A stretch of DNA of 23,492 nt. Origin: Mycolicibacterium malmesburyense. GTDB taxonomy: Bacteria; Actinomycetota; Actinomycetes; Mycobacteriales; Mycobacteriaceae. The stretch covers positions 1 to 23,492 of the forward strand of contig NZ_CVTB01000293.1 in assembly GCF_001050015.1 (NCBI RefSeq), read 5' to 3'. The notes under the pieces were generated by a model. The model did not search any database, was not told the DNA's origin, and was given only the letters and a program-made list of their open reading frames with translations. Positions 17,349 through 23,492 of the stretch are shown here, piece by piece; the first letter of the stretch is position 1, and the number at the start of each line of letters is the position of its first letter. The position numbers and the translations under genes are program-made.

Positions 17349-18591
17349 ACAAACCGTCGCCGAGGAACCGGTCGGGCCCGGTGACGCCCGGCAGCATGAA
17401 GAAGAAGCCGCCGCCGACCGGGAGGATGTACTCCTCGAGCGGTTCACCCTTGAGGCGGCTCTGCACGGTCAAGAAGCCCTTATCCAGGCTGCGTTGATAC
17501 GCGATGAAGGCCAGGCCCTGGTCCAGTCGGCCCGCGCCGTCGAACCCGCGCGAGTAGTTGAAGCCACGCCGCAGAATGCGGTTCTCCTCCGTCTCGGGTG
17601 TCCGGGGGTTCGCCAGCCGGATGTGGGCGGTGAGCGGAATTCGCTTGCCGTCCGGGTCTTCTGGGTAGTCGGGGTCGGTGAACTCACCGGTCAGGCCGAG
17701 GGGTGCCCCGCTGACCTTGCTGCGACCGATCAGCGCCTCCTGCTCGACGAGTTGGGTGCGGTCCCAGAACTCGACGAACATGCGGATGATGCGGATCGCC
17801 TGGTACGAGCCGCCGACGGCCCATTCGGGCTCACCATCTTGCGACCCGACCCAGACGTGGCGATCCATGACGGCGCCGTCGGCGACATCGAGGTTGGCCG
17901 TCCCGTCCTTGAAGCCCAACAGGTTTCGGGGGGTCGCCGCCTCGGAGGCTCGGCCGGCGCCGATACCACGGGCGTAGCCGTCGACCATCCATCGCAATAC
18001 CAGATCGCTGCGGGTGCGGCGCATCAACTGGCGCAGCGCGAACACGACGGTGTCGTTGTGCCCGGCTTCGATGACGATCGACAGATCGCCGTGCGACAGC
18101 TTGGGATCCAAGCGGTCGTTGGCCAGGAACGGCATGGTGACCAGTTCCTTGGGCTTGCGATCGGCGAGCCCGAACCGGTTGTCGAACAGCGATGCTCCGA
18201 CGCCGACCACGACCGAGAGGTTGTCCGCTGGCGGCTGTTCACCGAGGATGCCGGAGTCGACCGGCGGGTACTCGGGGTCGCGCACCTCCGGCGGTTTGCC
18301 CGCCATCAGCCCGCGGATCTCCTCGGTGAGCTCCTGCAGGGTGCGCTTGAGGCCGTCGCGATCCTTCGACAGCACGTTGAAGGAGGCGACCAAACCCTGT
18401 TCGGGAATGGGCAAGGCGGTGATGCCGGTCTGATGCGGCCCCTCGAACGGAACGAACGTCCCGGCCGACGACGATTCCGGCTCGTCGTTCGAGCATCCGG
18501 CGAGGACCGCACCGGCGCCCACCGCGGCACCAGTGCCCAGCGCGCCGGTGATGAAGCCCCGGCGCGACAGACCCGAGCTGCCTTCCGTCAC
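17341..18591 (-). CDS. efeB: Tat-exported DyP-type peroxidase, EfeB-like lipoprotein
   Basis: This 416-residue heme peroxidase of the dye-decolorising (EfeB) family is proposed to act with EfeO in iron handling outside the membrane. The N-terminus has a twin-arginine motif (LSRRGFITG, Arg10/Arg11) and, at the end of the hydrophobic stretch, a lipobox LAGC (Cys33), so it should be a Tat-secreted lipoprotein. Active-site features are GFKDG (226-230, distal Asp229), proximal His323 in TAHIRLANPR, and the distal Arg region RILRRGFNYSRG (Arg341/342). GTG at 18591 overlaps the efeO stop as GTGA. The reading frame stays open upstream through efeO, but the signal peptide fixes the start. M. tuberculosis has only a cytosolic DyP elsewhere (from memory). 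Confidence 0.9.
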   Translation of the reverse strand: MTEGSSGLSRRGFITGALGTGAAVGAGAVLAGCSNDEPESSSAGTFVPFEGPHQTGITALPIPEQGLVASFNVLSKDRDGLKRTLQELTEEIRGLMAGKPPEVRDPEYPPVDSGILGEQPPADNLSVVVGVGASLFDNRFGLADRKPKELVTMPFLANDRLDPKLSHGDLSIVIEAGHNDTVVFALRQLMRRTRSDLVLRWMVDGYARGIGAGRASEAATPRNLLGFKDGTANLDVADGAVMDRHVWVGSQDGEPEWAVGGSYQAIRIIRMFVEFWDRTQLVEQEALIGRSKVSGAPLGLTGEFTDPDYPEDPDGKRIPLTAHIRLANPRTPETEENRILRRGFNYSRGFDGAGRLDQGLAFIAYQRSLDKGFLTVQSRLKGEPLEEYILPVGGGFFFMLPGVTGPDRFLGDGLFS

Positions 18592-19520
18592 TTCAGTTTC
18601 AGGACTCCCGAGACCTGCGAGAGGTTCTCCGACAGGCCGGCGAGCTCGGCCTTGAGCTTGTCGATGACGTCCGGGGTCACGGTGACCTCGGGGCAGCGCG
18701 GCGACGGATAGGGGTCGTTCTCGGTGCAGAACAGGACCCAGCCGTCGCCGCGGCGCAGTGGGCGCATCGTGTCGAACACGGAGTTCAGACCCGCGTCGAT
18801 CTTGCCCAGCAGGGCCGGATCGGCCTGCACCAGAGCGGGATCGAGCTTGGCGACGGCGTCGCGGGCACCTTGGAGGTTCGCATCGAAATCCCACAGGTCG
18901 GTCTTGGAGTAGCGGTCCTCCTCGCCGGTGATCTTGCCTTCGGACACCTCTTCGATGAGTTCGGCCGCACCGGTGGACACGTCGACCGGTTTCACCTCGA
19001 CCGACGGGAACTGCGCCTTGAGGTCTGCGACGTCCTTGTCGAGTTGGTCGGCGAACGGCGCCCCGCCCTCGGTGGTGTTCTTCTCGAACAGCAGGTACTC
19101 GAGCCGGTGCCAACCGGTGAACGTCGGATCGTCGACGCCGGCGAAGTCGTCGACCCGGGCGTCGATCTTGCCGTCGATCTCCTCGACCAGACCGGCGATC
19201 GGCTCGATGCGTTCCCACGGTTGGCGCGAGGGTGCGTACGCGTCCTGCGCGGCCTTGAGGTCCCCGGCGCGGACGGCGTCGGTGAAGACCTTGACCACGC
19301 GCTGGAGCTCGTCGATGTTGCTCTGCGCGTAGCCCTTGTAGTCGGCCGCTGCCTTGTCGAGAACCGCGGGATCGACCGCGGGGGCGGCACTCGTGGTCTC
19401 GGCCGATGTCGCGCTGGTGGTCGTCGTGTCGCTGCCGGAAGATGAGTTCTCGCTCGAGCATCCGGACAGGAGCAGGCCGGCGACGGCGATGGGGGTCGCC
19501 CAGGCAAGATAGCGGTTCAT
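18588..19520 (-). CDS. efeO: EfeO-like (M75/imelysin domain) iron-transport lipoprotein
   Basis: This 310-residue lipoprotein has signal sequence and lipobox LLSGC (Cys21), a Ser/Thr linker to about 45, then an EfeO M75 domain. The metal-binding HxxE motif is in GWHRLEYLLFE (His138/Glu141). It has no N-terminal cupredoxin domain, as in the short EfeO (EfeM-like) forms. It probably binds ferric or ferrous iron on the outer face of the membrane and works with EfeB encoded immediately downstream (4-nt overlap). ATG at 19520 is preceded by AGAGG at 5 nt; GTG at 19526 is less likely. An EfeU permease gene is not adjacent. The promoter region carries possible metal-regulator sites. Confidence 0.88.
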   Translation of the reverse strand: MNRYLAWATPIAVAGLLLSGCSSENSSSGSDTTTTSATSAETTSAAPAVDPAVLDKAAADYKGYAQSNIDELQRVVKVFTDAVRAGDLKAAQDAYAPSRQPWERIEPIAGLVEEIDGKIDARVDDFAGVDDPTFTGWHRLEYLLFEKNTTEGGAPFADQLDKDVADLKAQFPSVEVKPVDVSTGAAELIEEVSEGKITGEEDRYSKTDLWDFDANLQGARDAVAKLDPALVQADPALLGKIDAGLNSVFDTMRPLRRGDGWVLFCTENDPYPSPRCPEVTVTPDVIDKLKAELAGLSENLSQVSGVLKLK

Positions 19521-19534
19521 TCGCACCTCTACTG

Positions 19535-19553
19535 TTAGGAGAGGCTGAACATA
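19535..19553. promoter_or_regulatory. IdeR-box-like sequence upstream of efeO
   Basis: The 19 bases starting TTAGGAGAGGCTGAAC match the consensus IdeR/DtxR box TTAGGTTAGGCTAACCTAA at 13 of 19 positions, best in the left half and centre. It overlaps TATGTT (19554-19549, minus strand), a candidate efeO -10, so a repressor here could block transcription. The match is imperfect, and assignment to IdeR is inference. Confidence 0.4.
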
Positions 19554-19575
19554 GCACTTCTAGCTGGTCAGAGGG

Positions 19576-19587
19576 TAGGCATGCCTA
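19576..19587. promoter_or_regulatory. 12-bp palindrome TAGGCATGCCTA upstream of efeO
   Basis: TAGGCATGCCTA is a perfect palindrome about 55 nt before the efeO ATG, near the expected -35 region. Its halves TTAGGC/GCCTA (minus strand) resemble DtxR-family metal regulator half-sites, but with tighter spacing than the IdeR box. It could belong to IdeR, an MntR-like regulator or another dimeric repressor. Confidence 0.4.
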
Positions 19588-19799
19588 ATTTTGCTTGGGC
19601 GCCGGACGCGCCGACGGTCGCACACCGCGCGCCGCGCTCCAGCGTCATCTGTTCGGCGTCATCGGCGGCAGCCGGTTCCAGCGGATCGCCCCTCTCGAGA
19701 ATCGGCACACTGATGCACCGATGAGGTCACTTTCACTGGGCCGCAGCAGAATTGCTTTCTCAGCTACTGACCCGGCGCTTCCTCTGCCAAACTTCACTC

Positions 19800-20714
19800 A
19801 TGACGCCGCCAGCATCGAAGTCGCAGTTCGAGACCCTGCTCTACGCCGCTCAAGCACCCATCGCCACCATCACGCTTAACCGTCCCGACCACCTGAACAC
19901 GATCGTCCCGCCGATGCCGGACGAGATCGAGGAGGCGATCGGCCTCGCCGAGCGCGATCCCGCGGTCAAGGTGATCGTGCTGCGCGGCGCCGGGCGCGCG
20001 TTCTCCGGCGGCTACGACTTCGGTGGCGGCTTCACGCACTGGGGCGAGGCGATGAACACCGACGGCCGCTGGGATCCGGGCAAGGACTTCGCCATGGTCA
20101 GCGCCCGCGAGACCGGTCCCACCCAGAAGTTCATGGCGATCTGGCGGGCGTCCAAACCGGTGGTCGCGCAGGTGCACGGCTGGTGCGTGGGCGGTGCGAG
20201 CGACTACGCCCTGTGCGCCGACATCGTGATCGCCAGCGACGATGCGGTCATCGGCACCCCCTACGCCCGCATGTGGGGCGCCTATCTCACCGGCATGTGG
20301 CTCTATCGGCTCAGCCTCGCGAAGGTCAAGTGGCACTCGTTGACCGGTGAGCCGCTGACCGGAAAGGAAGCCGCCGCAGTCGAACTCATCAACGAGTCGG
20401 TGCCGTTCGAGAACCTCGAGGCGCGGGTCAAAGAGGTCGCACGCAAACTCGCCACCATCCCACTGTCACAGCTGCAGGCGCAGAAGCTGATCGTCAACCA
20501 GGCCTACGAGAACATGGGTCTGGCCTCCACCCAGACCCTCGGCGGCATCCTCGACGGCTTGATGCGCAACACCCCCGATGCCGTGTCCTTCATCGAAACC
20601 GCTGCGGCACAGGGCGTTCGGTCCGCCGTGGAGCAGCGCGACGGCCCATGGGGCGACTACAGCCAGGCGCCGCCGGAGAAGCGGCCCGACCCGTCACACA
20701 TCATCGAGCCCTGA
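19800..20714 (+). CDS. echA2: Crotonase-family protein, EchA2-like
   Basis: This 304-residue crotonase fold protein is similar in length and position to M. tuberculosis EchA2 (Rv0456c). The oxyanion-hole segments are AFSGGYDFGGG and GWCVGGASDYALCADI. A gapless comparison with classical enoyl-CoA hydratases shows that both catalytic glutamates are replaced: the one after GGGC by Asp135 and the one in the QPE motif by Tyr155. Ordinary crotonyl-CoA hydration is therefore doubtful, though acyl-CoA binding is likely. An in-frame ATG at 19752 would add 16 residues unlike the family start. The ATG at 19800 has no ribosome binding site and has CAAACT six nt upstream, possibly leaderless. Its end overlaps the convergent DUF2889 gene by 21 nt. 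Confidence 0.88.
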   Translation: MTPPASKSQFETLLYAAQAPIATITLNRPDHLNTIVPPMPDEIEEAIGLAERDPAVKVIVLRGAGRAFSGGYDFGGGFTHWGEAMNTDGRWDPGKDFAMVSARETGPTQKFMAIWRASKPVVAQVHGWCVGGASDYALCADIVIASDDAVIGTPYARMWGAYLTGMWLYRLSLAKVKWHSLTGEPLTGKEAAAVELINESVPFENLEARVKEVARKLATIPLSQLQAQKLIVNQAYENMGLASTQTLGGILDGLMRNTPDAVSFIETAAAQGVRSAVEQRDGPWGDYSQAPPEKRPDPSHIIEP

Positions 20715-21686
20715 GCGCAGGTCGAACAGCGCGTCGAGGTCGCCGATCGCGCGCAGCGTGTCGTTGAGGTGGGTGCAGGTGCTGGTGCCGACGAACTCGC
20801 CCCGAACACGAGCGCGGATCTCGGCGAGGCTCATTCCTCGCACCCGTTGCGCGCTCCCGATCGCGCCCGGGCATTCCTGCCAGGGCAGCACGCGGACGTC
20901 CGCCCTGATCGACGTGACCGTCCGCGTCGCCACATCCACCGCGCCGGCGAGCGTGTACTCGTGCACGATGGTCTCGACCCCGTCGCCGTCGACGTGGGAG
21001 TCGCGAAAGTGCGCATCGAAGCGCGCCACACCCTCATCGGCCGGCAGCAGGTCGAGCCTGCGCAGCCGTCGCATGCCGTGTGTGCGAAGCGGTTCGACGG
21101 AGTGCACACCATCGACGTCGATCGGCGGGGCGCACGGGCCGTGCACCGAGGGAATGGTGTCGAGGCGCCGCGCGTATGCCACCAGCGACGCTTCAGGCGC
21201 GAATCCCGCGCAGATGCCCGCCATGCGATCGGCGGTGCCGGGCGGCAGCTTCTCCTCGGTACCGGCGACGATCGCCGCGTGCTGTAGTGCGTAACCGGAA
21301 ACCAGCGCGGCGCCGACCCAGTCGTCGAGCAACAGGTGCAGCAGGCTGGACCGCCGGACCTCGTCGGACAGCAACTCCCCGACCGTCGACCGGAAACCGG
21401 GTCCCACCCGCTTGCCGATGAGTCGACCCAGCCGCGAGTCGTCCGCAACGGCCGCGATGTCCTCGATGACTCGCTCGACCAGGCGGGCGCGGACAGTGAT
21501 CTCGCCGACGACGTCGACCCCGCCCTTCTGTACGACGATGTCGCGCGCCCGCAGGTCGACATCGGAACCCGCGACGCCGTCGGGATGGGTGTCGATGGTG
21601 CTGGTGCGCCGCAGTGCGCCCACGACCAGGGCCGGCCACGAGTCGACGGGCCGCTGCGGGCCAACGATGTCGGTGACGAACGGCAT
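20694..21686 (-). CDS. DUF2889 protein, function unknown
   Basis: This 330-residue soluble protein has the DUF2889 signature near its C-terminus (GTSTCTHLNDTLRAIGDL) and an earlier TIDTHPDG block. DUF2889 proteins are often near aromatic-compound or CoA-ester catabolic genes; the biochemical role is unknown. ATG at 21686 begins MPFVTDIVGPQRP; an upstream in-frame start at 21782 would add Trp/Cys-rich residues from the neighbouring gene. TACCGT (21698-21693, minus strand) lies exactly 6 nt before the ATG and there is no Shine-Dalgarno sequence, which fits a leaderless mRNA. It lies 28 nt after the membrane-protein stop and overlaps the echA2-like end by 21 nt. Confidence 0.8.
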   Translation of the reverse strand: MPFVTDIVGPQRPVDSWPALVVGALRRTSTIDTHPDGVAGSDVDLRARDIVVQKGGVDVVGEITVRARLVERVIEDIAAVADDSRLGRLIGKRVGPGFRSTVGELLSDEVRRSSLLHLLLDDWVGAALVSGYALQHAAIVAGTEEKLPPGTADRMAGICAGFAPEASLVAYARRLDTIPSVHGPCAPPIDVDGVHSVEPLRTHGMRRLRRLDLLPADEGVARFDAHFRDSHVDGDGVETIVHEYTLAGAVDVATRTVTSIRADVRVLPWQECPGAIGSAQRVRGMSLAEIRARVRGEFVGTSTCTHLNDTLRAIGDLDALFDLRSGLDDV

Positions 21687-21692
21687 GGCTCG

Positions 21693-21698
21693 ACGGTA
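21693..21698 (-). promoter_or_regulatory. Putative -10 hexamer of the DUF2889 gene
   Basis: On the minus strand TACCGT fits TANNNT and is followed by 6 nt and then the ATG at 21686. This would place the transcription start on the A of the start codon. It would give the DUF2889 gene a promoter separate from the upstream membrane-protein gene. Confidence 0.4.
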
Positions 21699-21714
21699 GC
21701 AATACCGAGGTGAG

Positions 21715-22560
21715 CTAAACGTCGCGTCGCCGCAAACCGCCCAGCATCGCCACCACCACGCCGAACACCACGAGCACTCCACCCGCGGCCAGCGTGAGGT
21801 TCAGCCAGTGGTGCAGGCTGTTCTCGGCCTGGGCCACCATGACGTCGGCGACCTCCCGAATATCCCCCGAGAGTTGGTTCAACGCGTTGTTGACGGAGCG
21901 CCGGGCCACCTCCACGCCGGCCCATCCCGCCGCACCCACGAGCAGCGCGGAAACACCAAGGGCGGCAAGGGCTCTGCCGCGGCTGCGGGCCGCCAGGAGC
22001 GTCAGCAGCGCGAAGACGCCGGTGAGGACGGCGGCGCCGATGCTGATCCACGGCCCCCATGTCGACGCCCACTTGAGCTGACCGGGCCGCCAGTCCTCCG
22101 AGATCGAGATCGGCACCGGCAGGGATTCGGCGGGCGCAACACCGAAGTTGCCCAGCGTGTTCCGGAACGACTCGTCGGCGAGCATCGGCCCGAGGTCGAG
22201 GATCCACTGGTCGGTGCCCTCGACGCGCTGCGCCGCGTCGGTGAACATCCAGCGATGCCCGACCGTGTTGGCGAGGGCGAATTGTCCCGGGAAGGTCGGG
22301 TTGGCCGTGTACGCCGAGGCCGTGCCGATGATCAGATCGTATTCGACGTCGTATCCGGTGTCGTCCATCGACGAGGACACTTCCGTGGCGAGGATCCTCG
22401 CCATCGCATGCTGCAGTTGCGGCTGTTCGGCCGCCGATTCGGCCAGAGCCGCGAATCCACCGTCGTCGACGACGTTGCGCTGCGCCCACATGGTCGGGAC
22501 GGCGACGGCGAGCAGCGCCGTGGTGATGAGCCACAAGAACACGGTTGTCACCAACCGCAC
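21715..22560 (-). CDS. Four-helix membrane protein with extracytoplasmic domain, unknown function
   Basis: This 281-residue protein starts with a transmembrane helix or signal anchor (about 3-25). A likely extracytoplasmic domain of about 140 residues follows, then three helices (near WGPWISIGAAVLTGVFALLTL, ALAALGVSALLVGAAGWAGV and LTLAAGGVLVVFGVVVAML) and a short basic end GGLRRRDV. No family was recognised. GTG at 22560 is supported by GGGGAGGATC six nt upstream. It lies between the second aldehyde dehydrogenase gene (94-nt gap with a GTCCGG-TT-CCGGAC palindrome) and the DUF2889 gene. Confidence 0.75.
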   Translation of the reverse strand: MRLVTTVFLWLITTALLAVAVPTMWAQRNVVDDGGFAALAESAAEQPQLQHAMARILATEVSSSMDDTGYDVEYDLIIGTASAYTANPTFPGQFALANTVGHRWMFTDAAQRVEGTDQWILDLGPMLADESFRNTLGNFGVAPAESLPVPISISEDWRPGQLKWASTWGPWISIGAAVLTGVFALLTLLAARSRGRALAALGVSALLVGAAGWAGVEVARRSVNNALNQLSGDIREVADVMVAQAENSLHHWLNLTLAAGGVLVVFGVVVAMLGGLRRRDV

Positions 22561-22581
22561 GCGATCCTCCCCTCACCGAAA

Positions 22582-22595
22582 GTCCGGTTCCGGAC
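22582..22595. repeat. Palindrome GTCCGGTTCCGGAC
   Basis: Six-base arms GTCCGG and CCGGAC flank TT in the 94-nt gap between the aldehyde dehydrogenase stop and the membrane-protein start. With a 2-nt centre it suits a protein-binding site better than a hairpin. There is no T-run to suggest an intrinsic terminator. Confidence 0.4.
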
Positions 22596-22654
22596 ACGAA
22601 AGCCGACTAGCCGCCTCAGAAACCGTACCTTCGCCGTGATCGGGTCGGAGTTCG

Positions 22655-23492
22655 TTACTTCTTGGCGGCCCGCTTCGGGGTGATGAGCGCCAGCTTCGTC
22701 ATCATCGTGTTCATCCGCTTCAGCGCCTTGTGCGAGTTGTTGTAGTAGTTGCCGCCCGCGCCGACGTTGGTGCGCGGCGCGACGACGGCCTCCTGGCGGC
22801 AGTACTTGCGAAGCCCCTCGGCCCCACCGAACCGCGCGCCCAGGCCCGACGTCTTCCAACCGCCCATCGGCGCCGTCGTGCACATCAGGTTCGAGATCAC
22901 GTCGTTGATGTTGACCGCACCGCAATCCAGCTCGACCGCAACGTCTTTAGCGCGCTGGGCGTCCTTGGAGAACACCGCGGCGCTCAACCCGTACGGGCTG
23001 TCGTTGGCCAGCCGGATCGCCTCGTCCACGCTGGCGACCTTCATGATCGGCAGCGTCGGGCCGAACGTCTCCTCCGTCATGCAGAGCATCGAATGGTCGA
23101 CGTCGACGAGGACCGTCGGCGGATAGAAGCTGCCGTCGCCCTCGGGCCGCTTACCGCCGGTCAACGCCTTCGCGCCCTTGGCGAGCGCGTCGTCGACATG
23201 GCGGGCGGCGACGGCGACCTGCGACTCGTCGATCATCGAACCGAAGTCGTGACCGTCGCCCGCGCCCATCTTCAGTTTCTCGACGTCGCGTACCACCGCG
23301 GCGACGAACTCGTCATAAACGGGCTCGAGGACATAGACCCGCTCCACCGACACACACGTCTGCCCGGCGTTGAAGAACGCGCCCCACACGGCGGCGTGGG
23401 CGGCCAGGTCGATGTCGGCGTCTTCGAGCACGATCATCGGGTCCTTACCGCCGAGTTCGAGGCTGACCGGGGTGAGCCGGCGGGCGGCGCGC
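22655..23492 (-). CDS. Aldehyde dehydrogenase (succinate-semialdehyde dehydrogenase-like), C-terminal part
   Basis: The gene runs off the right edge; about 278 C-terminal residues are visible and the N-terminal cofactor domain is missing. The visible part begins with LTPVSLELGGKDPMIVLED, containing the general-base Glu. The catalytic Cys is in FNAGQTCVSVERVYV, followed by EETFGPTLPI and GGWKTSGLGARFG. The segment resembles mycobacterial dehydrogenases annotated as succinate-semialdehyde dehydrogenase 2 (GabD2-like), but the substrate cannot be fixed from this half. The C-terminus has a basic tail ending KRAAKK. It belongs to a different subfamily from the ALDH at 13723-15255. Confidence 0.88.
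   Translation of the reverse strand, partial: RAARRLTPVSLELGGKDPMIVLEDADIDLAAHAAVWGAFFNAGQTCVSVERVYVLEPVYDEFVAAVVRDVEKLKMGAGDGHDFGSMIDESQVAVAARHVDDALAKGAKALTGGKRPEGDGSFYPPTVLVDVDHSMLCMTEETFGPTLPIMKVASVDEAIRLANDSPYGLSAAVFSKDAQRAKDVAVELDCGAVNINDVISNLMCTTAPMGGWKTSGLGARFGGAEGLRKYCRQEAVVAPRTNVGAGGNYYNNSHKALKRMNTMMTKLALITPKRAAKK

Noticed and set aside
17341..19557. A 738-codon open frame that could be read as a large fusion protein
   Set aside because: It is the efeB frame extended backwards through efeO. The Tat signal begins at the GTG at 18591 and efeO is well supported in another frame with a lipobox and HxxE motif.
20831..22597. A 588-codon minus-strand frame spanning the membrane protein and the DUF2889 gene
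   Set aside because: Arg/Ser-rich translation in the wrong frame. The two genes in the other frames have a ribosome binding site or promoter, hydrophobic segments and a family signature.

Overview
The window is GC-rich actinobacterial DNA, almost certainly chromosomal DNA of a Mycobacterium, probably a fast-growing (Mycolicibacterium-type) species. The main evidence is near full-length protein similarity, recalled from memory, to M. tuberculosis Icl1, LpdC, FadB2, RamB, MmpS4/MmpL4 and EchA2. The gene order also follows the M. tuberculosis Rv0456c-Rv0468 block in inverted orientation. I saw no tRNA, rRNA, insertion sequence, CRISPR array or prophage gene.

Layout. 121-960 (+): a DUF559-like protein. 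934-4390 (-): a fatty-acid/glyoxylate group of fadB2, icl1 (aceA) and an acyl-ACP thioesterase. 4468-6462 (+): ramB, the glyoxylate-shunt regulator, and a carboxymuconolactone-decarboxylase-like gene. 6459-8172 (-): lpdC followed by a small membrane protein. 8256-11563 (-): mmpS/mmpL, an RND-type lipid or siderophore exporter, with a divergent TetR gene at 11717-12391. 12412-15255 (-): a tightly coupled cluster of aldehyde dehydrogenase, DUF779 protein and two small membrane proteins. 15309-17348 (+): a prolyl-oligopeptidase-family enzyme. 17341-19520 (-): efeO-like and efeB-like (DyP peroxidase) lipoprotein genes. 19800-20714 (+): echA2-like crotonase. 20694-22560 (-): a DUF2889 protein and a four-helix membrane protein. 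22655 to the right edge (-): the C-terminal half of a second aldehyde dehydrogenase.

How the genes fit together. The left third is growth on fatty acids and C2 units: FadB2 in beta-oxidation, Icl1 in the glyoxylate shunt, LpdC as the E3 of pyruvate dehydrogenase and antioxidant complexes, and RamB as local regulator. A perfect 7-5-7 inverted repeat in front of ramB shares its half-site with the icl1 upstream region, which fits the known RamB autoregulation and icl1 control. Compared with the remembered M. tuberculosis order, two modules are additions to the conserved block: mmpS/mmpL/tetR between lpdC and the Rv0461-like gene, and efeO/efeB between the Rv0457c-like peptidase and echA2. Both plausibly concern iron (siderophore export, and EfeO/EfeB-type iron handling without the EfeU permease). 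The efeO promoter region carries a 12-bp palindrome and an IdeR-box-like sequence.

Other points. Genes are packed closely, with convergent pairs sharing stop codons inside palindromes. Several genes lack a Shine-Dalgarno sequence but have a TANNNT hexamer 6-7 nt before the start codon, as expected for leaderless mRNAs. An exact-period 56-bp tandem duplication lies directly after the icl1 stop. I found no clearly new defence or mobile system; the most interesting points are regulatory DNA and the two inserted modules.
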